A DNA stretch of 64,000 nt, taken from positions 1,426,001 through 1,490,000 of the forward strand of contig CADCXD010000007.1 of NCBI GenBank assembly GCA_902806575.1. Direction: 5' to 3'. The notes beneath the pieces are model-generated. The model was not told the DNA's origin. It made no database searches and worked only from the letters and a program-made list of their open reading frames with translations. A program made the translations under genes and the position numbers. The stretch's first letter is position 1; every line of letters starts with the position of its first letter. Positions 58,725-64,000 of the stretch are shown here, one piece after another. The stretch is from Jackrogersella multiformis. Its lineage: Eukaryota > Ascomycota > Sordariomycetes > Xylariales > Hypoxylaceae.

Positions 58725-60665
58725 ATGGAATCCATAGAGTCCCTCAGAATCTTTGATGAGACTCCGAACCTCACAAACTTGCCTGCCGATATTCTTTACG
58801 TCGTGCTTACATATCTAGACACGGCAAGAAGTGTTGCCCATCTGGCAGCAACCTGTAAAGGCTTATATCACCTTGTTTCTGAGAGAGGATGGCGAATATT
58901 TGTTACATCACGCTTCAACACCTTTAAGTTATCCGATGTCTCCTCCGCTGATGAGTGGAGGGCGCGTGCTCAATCTCTAACCTCGCAATCGCGGGATTGG
59001 GATAGACGCGCCTTCGTCGTCGACTCTCTCACGCCTCTAGTGAAGCATCGAAGGCGGAATGATAACAATTCTCATTTTCAGTCCATCCCTAGCAATATCA
59101 TAGTCGACGCTCACCATCGACACCAAGGCAACGACGCCCAGGACCTCATATTTTGGGGAGCTGGGGAAGACATCTGCGGTTTGCTGCGGCATCAAAAGGG
59201 CCCAAAAGCTCCTACTGATGAATACCTCGGCAGTAAAGGTGAATTTTCCGGGTACAGTTCCGGAAAAGACGACGTCACCTGTGTATCCATACTTAAGGAT
59301 AGCAAATATAACTACGGCCAAGGAGACGAACCCCAAGTCCTAGTAGGCAGGGCTAGTGGTCATCTCCACCTCTTGTCCATGGGCACTGAGAATTTCGGAA
59401 GTATCCTTGCGAATCTTCGAGGCTCAGCTGGACCAGATAACGAGTCTATCGACCAGACGGAAATCCAGTCTCTTGACGTAAATTATAAACGGGGATTTAT
59501 CGCAGCAGCAACTAAACAGAGCATATTGACCTATTCTTTCACCGAAGACCGGCAAACTATCGATGATGGAGTAAACGAGGACGGTCCTAGAGCAGAGGAA
59601 TCGCCTACTATCTGGGCTGACCAAGTTTTGGGGTTGAAGGACGACGAAGGGGGTTCGGGTACCTTCGACTTCATCCGATCTGTTAAGTTCGTAGCTGAAG
59701 ATACCTTGGCTGTAGGTTTGAATAAAGGACACAATCCACTTCAGTACCTAAAATACACACCATCTGGGGTCGAGATATCCCACACGTCTAAGACTACAAG
59801 TAGCAACCATGCTACTGACGACTATAAGTTCGGAACAGTCAGGGCGATATTACCCATCAGCACAAGTTCGCTCACCAGCGGGGGAGGAAATGCCATGCTC
59901 AGCTCGTGGGACGATGGCACGATTCGCCTCCAGGACCTTCGTACCCCTCATCCGACAGACAAGGTATTTCAGGACAATTTCGATGTCATGGCCCCGGTCA
60001 ACAGCCTACTCTCCCGCGGCCTCGAGAGGTTCATTGCCGGCAGTGCCCATACCTCCATGCTGAAGGTTTTCGACTATCGCTGGCCAAAGGGATACTATCA
60101 CACCGAGGCTCTCCCCTGCGGCACAGACGAGCCCTACCCCATGCCTCGGCCCCCGACCATCGTAGTAGAGCCGTCTTATCCAGACAACATTCCTACGTGC
60201 GATCACGTGGCTGGCCGGCGATGCCGCTGGCACGCGTTATCGCGACACGACTTCTACCGACCCAACTTCGACATGTGGCTTCCTAAGTTTAGGGGCGGCG
60301 ACAACTCGCCGGTGTACTCGCTCGCGTCGCCGTCCGACGACTCGCCAACGATACTCGCGGGGCTCTCGGGAATCCTCGTCGAGGTCACGCCCAGGAACAG
60401 CCCCTGGCCCCTGGCGCGGCCCTACACGTGGCCCGTCAAGGACCTCGCGTACGAACGGCGTCACCAGCGCATGGGCCTGATAGAGACGGGGTCCGGATAC
60501 GCGGTGGAGGACGTGGCGGAGCTGCAACGCATACCGGTGGTGCACCGGCAGGACTTCAGAAACACGGGGGAGCTCGACCGCACGTATCCCGAGAAGGCCG
60601 TCTGGCGGAGGAGGCATCGGCTGGATGAGTGGTTGCAGGGGCTCGAGGAGGGGGAACAGGTTTAG
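58725..60665 (+). CDS. F-box protein with WD40-like beta-propeller
   Basis: Intronless, 646 residues. The F-box (~16-60) reads NLPADILYVVLTYLDTARSV, then HLAATCKGLYHLV, which would bind Skp1 in an SCF ubiquitin ligase. The rest has repeated beta-propeller-like stretches: QVLVGRASGHLHLL, SVKFVAEDTLAVGL, MLSSWDDGTIRLQDLRTP (a good WD-type blade) and IAGSAHTSMLKVFDYRWP. Blades are diverged, so the number is uncertain. It probably recruits phosphorylated targets for ubiquitination, but the target is unknown. It lies between two P450 genes on the other strand, with no visible functional link. Confidence 0.82.
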   Translation: MESIESLRIFDETPNLTNLPADILYVVLTYLDTARSVAHLAATCKGLYHLVSERGWRIFVTSRFNTFKLSDVSSADEWRARAQSLTSQSRDWDRRAFVVDSLTPLVKHRRRNDNNSHFQSIPSNIIVDAHHRHQGNDAQDLIFWGAGEDICGLLRHQKGPKAPTDEYLGSKGEFSGYSSGKDDVTCVSILKDSKYNYGQGDEPQVLVGRASGHLHLLSMGTENFGSILANLRGSAGPDNESIDQTEIQSLDVNYKRGFIAAATKQSILTYSFTEDRQTIDDGVNEDGPRAEESPTIWADQVLGLKDDEGGSGTFDFIRSVKFVAEDTLAVGLNKGHNPLQYLKYTPSGVEISHTSKTTSSNHATDDYKFGTVRAILPISTSSLTSGGGNAMLSSWDDGTIRLQDLRTPHPTDKVFQDNFDVMAPVNSLLSRGLERFIAGSAHTSMLKVFDYRWPKGYYHTEALPCGTDEPYPMPRPPTIVVEPSYPDNIPTCDHVAGRRCRWHALSRHDFYRPNFDMWLPKFRGGDNSPVYSLASPSDDSPTILAGLSGILVEVTPRNSPWPLARPYTWPVKDLAYERRHQRMGLIETGSGYAVEDVAELQRIPVVHRQDFRNTGELDRTYPEKAVWRRRHRLDEWLQGLEEGEQV

Positions 60666-61187
60666 ACTAGATGACTACGGTTGGTCGATTGACTGGGTTA
60701 ATTGATAGAGATGAGAGCTAAATCGTATGAGCTGCTAAGGGAAGGGGCGGTACGCATTAATTAGTCAAAACTATATAGAATAAGAGCTTTAGAAAGCTGG
60801 AATATTGCCGTTTTTGTTAGGCTGGTTTGGGGACCTTGAACTTACGAGGTTCGTAAAAGAAGGATTGCAATTTCTTTTTACATGGAGAATATAATAATAT
60901 AACAAGACATGTATATGTATATAACCTAGTCCTATAAAAAGAAAGGGGTTACCTATAAACATATTTCCCCGTTAAGTGCCCTGCCAATGTGGCCCCCTGG
61001 AGCTGGCTGATAGTCATATGTTTTCCCGTCCTACATAACCCATAATCCATATGTACCCTTCGTTGTCATCATGTAAACATTCCTCTCGTCCGTCCTATAA
61101 AGAGTAAGATACCTAGGTCCCTATTTCCTATTCCCACCCCTATTCCTACAAGTACCTACCCATTACCTACCTAGCTACTACCTATCC
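60666..61187. other. Intergenic between convergent genes
   Basis: No gene is seen. TACCTACC words occur at 61150-61190. Confidence 0.5.
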
Positions 61188-62888
61188 CTACATAACAAAC
61201 TGCACATTCCCCACACCCCCCACAACGCCGCCGTCGCGCCTCGAGATCAGCACCTCGACGGGGCTCGCCGGCTCCAGGATGTGCACGGGCAGCACGCCGT
61301 CGTTCTTCCGGGGCACGTCGATGGCGGCCCCGCGCGCGGGCCGCATGTCCAGCTGCAGGACGGCCAGGGCCACGAAGGCCAGGATCTCGTTCATGGCGAA
61401 GTGCCGCCCGGGGCAGAGCGTCTTGCCCCCGCCGAAGGCCCGGAAGGCGGCTGGGTGGAAGGAGGTGGAGGAAGAGAGCTGCTTGGGTTTTGCTCCTGAA
61501 ACTCCTCCTCCTTCTGCTCCTGCTGCTCCTGTTTGTGCTTTCGGTGCTGCAGCGCCGTCTCGCGCGGACAAGAAGCGCCGAGGGTTGAACTCCGCCGCGT
61601 CGTCGCCCCAGATCCGGCTGTCGGCGTGGATGACGCCGCCGGCGATCTGCACGATGGCGTTTTTCCGCAGGAAGTACCGGTCCGCCAGCAGGTGGTCCTC
61701 CTTGACGAGGCGCGTGGAGTACGTGTCGGAGCCGAGGCGCAGGCACTCGCGGTACACGGCGGCGAGGAGGGGGCACGAGCCGCGGAGGTCGGCGAGGCGT
61801 AGCTTCGGCCTGGCCGCTTCCGGGTCCGCATCTGGGCCTGTATCTTCCAGGTCTGGGATTTGGAGAATGGCTTCGACTTCCCCGCGCACGGAGCCGAGCA
61901 ACGCGGGGTCGGCGTACAGGTGCAGCAGGATCCAGAAGGCGGAGGTGGTGGCGTTGACGACGCCGGCGAACAGGAAGGACAGCTCCTCGCGCGCCACGGC
62001 CGGCAGCGCCCACCCGTGCCGCAGGGCGATAGCGACGCGCTCTTGCACGATCCTCGACGCGGCGCTGTGTCGGCCCGCCGCGAGGTACGCGCGCAGCGCC
62101 GCGGCCAGCCTCTCGCGGCCCGCGTGCGCCCTGCGCGCCGTGACGCGCGGCGCTACGTTCAGCAGCAGCGAGCCCAGGCCGTGGTCGAAGTCCCAGAACG
62201 CGGATTCGAGGGACGGGTCCAGCGCGATGGGGTTGTCGGGCCCGTACAGGTACCGCGCGGTGGAGACGGTGACGAGGTGGCGCACCCAGGAGAGCAGGTC
62301 TGCGGATTGCGGCGAGGCGGCGAGGGAGAGGGAGCGGGCGTACGCGGCGATCTCGTCGCGCATCTCGGCGGCGGCGGCGAGGCTTAGTTCCCCGAGGTAC
62401 TCGCCGGGCCCCAGCCAGGCGTACACCATGTCCTGGATGTCGGCGAGGAAGCCGCGCTCGCCGCCGGGCGCGGGGTCCAGGTTGCGGCGGGTGATGGCGA
62501 CGCTAGCGGGGTCGAGGCCGAGCACGCGGCGGGTGATGTCGGGGACGAGGGGTGTGAACGACAGGACTCGAGAGGCGCGCTGGACGGCGGCGGCCAGCGC
62601 CGGGTCGGCCACGACGTAGACGCGCGACCCGAACGGCACGGGCAGCGTGAAGATCGGCAGGTCGCGGTGCCGCGCCCCGAGGCCCTTGACGTACCGCCCT
62701 CCCTGCAGCGCCATGCCGAGCACGTGGCCCACCACCGGGATGCCGGGGGCCAGGACGGGCGGCTCGCGCGCGTCGAGCTTGCGCGAGGAGAGGTGGTGCA
62801 GGACCAGGTAGAGCGTGAGGAGGGTGATGAGGAGGGTGGCGCTGGATGAGAGGGGCCATTGTGAGAGTGCGAGGTCGTTGAGAGCCAT
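61188..62888 (-). CDS. Cytochrome P450 (CYP7/CYP8-like fungal group)
   Basis: Intronless, 566 residues from ATG 62888; the frame extends 15 bases further but only to a TTG. An N-terminal anchor (LLITLLTLYLVLHHL) is followed by APGIPVVGHVLGMALQGGRY, the usual P450 hinge and first strand. The I-helix FAGVVNATTSAFW lacks the acid-alcohol AGxDTT pair and has Asn-Ala-Thr, as in CYP7/CYP8-type and some isomerase-like P450s. The K-helix is ECLRL and the heme loop FGGGKTLCPG with Cys near 492. An Ala/Gly-rich insert (~residues 445-475) precedes the heme. It may oxidise a lipid or terpenoid, but this is inference. Very GC-rich, creating a long antisense frame that is not a gene. Confidence 0.9.
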   Translation of the reverse strand: MALNDLALSQWPLSSSATLLITLLTLYLVLHHLSSRKLDAREPPVLAPGIPVVGHVLGMALQGGRYVKGLGARHRDLPIFTLPVPFGSRVYVVADPALAAAVQRASRVLSFTPLVPDITRRVLGLDPASVAITRRNLDPAPGGERGFLADIQDMVYAWLGPGEYLGELSLAAAAEMRDEIAAYARSLSLAASPQSADLLSWVRHLVTVSTARYLYGPDNPIALDPSLESAFWDFDHGLGSLLLNVAPRVTARRAHAGRERLAAALRAYLAAGRHSAASRIVQERVAIALRHGWALPAVAREELSFLFAGVVNATTSAFWILLHLYADPALLGSVRGEVEAILQIPDLEDTGPDADPEAARPKLRLADLRGSCPLLAAVYRECLRLGSDTYSTRLVKEDHLLADRYFLRKNAIVQIAGGVIHADSRIWGDDAAEFNPRRFLSARDGAAAPKAQTGAAGAEGGGVSGAKPKQLSSSTSFHPAAFRAFGGGKTLCPGRHFAMNEILAFVALAVLQLDMRPARGAAIDVPRKNDGVLPVHILEPASPVEVLISRRDGGVVGGVGNVQFVM

Positions 62889-64000
62889 TTTTTTATATGA
62901 CAAAATAAAAGGGGGATTATGAAGTTATTTTGGTCGAGTGTGGTCTTGGGATTAAAGACTGGTTAACTCTAATGAGTTTGTCTATTTCTGTAAGCTCATT
63001 GCGATCCTTTTTTGGAAGTTTAGTCTCCTGTGGACTTTCTATTAGCTAGTCTGTTGTTTGTGGTGTTTTATGGTGTTGGAGAAAGTTTGGCGGAAAAGGG
63101 GCAAGGAGAATTGGGCCAGGGGAAGGACTCGTAGTGTCCCTTCCCGGAGACACTGTTGATCAGAAATGAAGTTGCCTTCTCATATTGTTTTTTGGGTAAA
63201 GTACGTCACATGAGGTCCGAAGTTTATGTCCGCCACTTGCCATAACTCTAGACTTGTAGTCGAAAAGGATAAGAACGACTTACAAATTCGATGCTCCGCT
63301 ATTACCTACCAGCAATTTGTCTGAAAGAAATATGACCTTTGTACTTCCACTTAGTCTCTCACTTCTTGCTATGAGTATATATAAAAAACTATAATATTAG
63401 AAAGCACATCATCCAACATCAATTTTAATAAATACCAGAAATAAATAAAAAGGTCTTTCCATCATAACGTGACATCGACAAGGATCCCCCGCAATTAGGA
63501 TTGGTGAAGCTTTATTAAGGGATTGTCACTCGAGCCGACAATTCTTCTGGGAATGAATGCCCTTATTGGAGCATGTATTCTTGTAAAATAGCTGTGTCCC
63601 TAACGGATATTACTTAGTTCCTTGATTATATGCAGGAAAGGGGGCTGTTTTATTCGTGATAGGTATTCACGATAAACCTTGAGTCCTCTTCTCTTAATTG
63701 TAATTATGAGAATAAATGACTTTGAGATATTATGAAATGTAGCGAAGGCTATACTGAAATCGACCTCGATATTTAAGTTAACTTTACTTTGTTAGCTCCG
63801 AGGTCTCGTCTTGATATGCAATCTTATGAAGGTCACATTTTAATAATGAGTGTCTTACTTTGTACTTTGGGACTTTCGGATCGGCCGAGTTTCCTATGCT
63901 CGCTTTATAGCTAGGACATAATCAGAATCAACATAATGTTATTATAGGAGGATCATATCTGTACAGATTTTAATTATAGATTGTTTGTCAAATATTTTAT
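62889..64000. other. AT-rich end of window
   Basis: No gene is seen. It is AT-rich with only short frames and includes the promoter of the preceding P450. Confidence 0.5.

Noticed and set aside
61279..62619. 446-residue open frame antisense to the third P450
   Set aside because: It is explained by the high GC at third codon positions of the P450. Its product is Arg/Ser/Ala-rich without motifs.

Overview
This is a chromosomal window from a filamentous ascomycete (Pezizomycotina, most likely a Sordariomycete). The evidence is genes split by short introns of about 45-70 nt with GTRNGT donors and CTAAC/CTAAT-like branch sites, fungal-type P450s, an MFS drug antiporter, a fused Nup98-Nup96 gene, and intergenic DNA seeded with ACCTAGGT/ACCTACCT words. 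I place 19 probable protein genes, one low-confidence small membrane-protein gene and one decayed MYND-finger gene. I see no rRNA, tRNA, CRISPR array or intact transposon. Splice junctions were worked out by hand from donor/acceptor sequences, reading phase and protein motifs, so they are predictions.

1-16 kb is an accessory, gene-poor, AT-rich stretch. It holds an SRPBCC/Bet v1-like small protein, a GMC flavin oxidoreductase, a single-domain MetE-like methyltransferase with an intact zinc site, a small membrane protein, a paraoxonase-like lactonase, a pisatin-demethylase-type P450, and the MYND pseudogene. The mix of oxidoreductase, lactonase and P450 suggests specialised metabolism or detoxification, but there is no backbone synthase. 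17-26 kb holds an MFS exporter, a peroxisomal 3-ketoacyl-CoA thiolase, an ornithine-cyclodeaminase/mu-crystallin-family enzyme with a Ser/Gln-rich insert, and a beta-carbonic anhydrase.

29-55 kb is a housekeeping block. Ribosomal protein eL8 and the tRNA 2-thiolation enzyme Ncs6/Ctu1 share a divergent promoter. Then come a MYST acetyltransferase of the Sas3/KAT6 type, an M28 glutaminyl-peptide cyclotransferase with an overlapping uORF, an epsin, a centrin-like EF-hand protein and the Nup98-Nup96 precursor. 56-63 kb holds two GC-rich, mutually unlike P450s on the minus strand flanking a plus-strand F-box protein.

I found no clearly new multi-gene system. The most interesting observations are a histone-H3-tail-like segment in the C-terminus of the MYST acetyltransferase, a strand-asymmetric 27-bp hairpin between the centrin and nucleoporin genes, the recurrent palindromic ACCTAGGT repeats, the multiply frameshifted MYND relic, and several unusual splice or start configurations.
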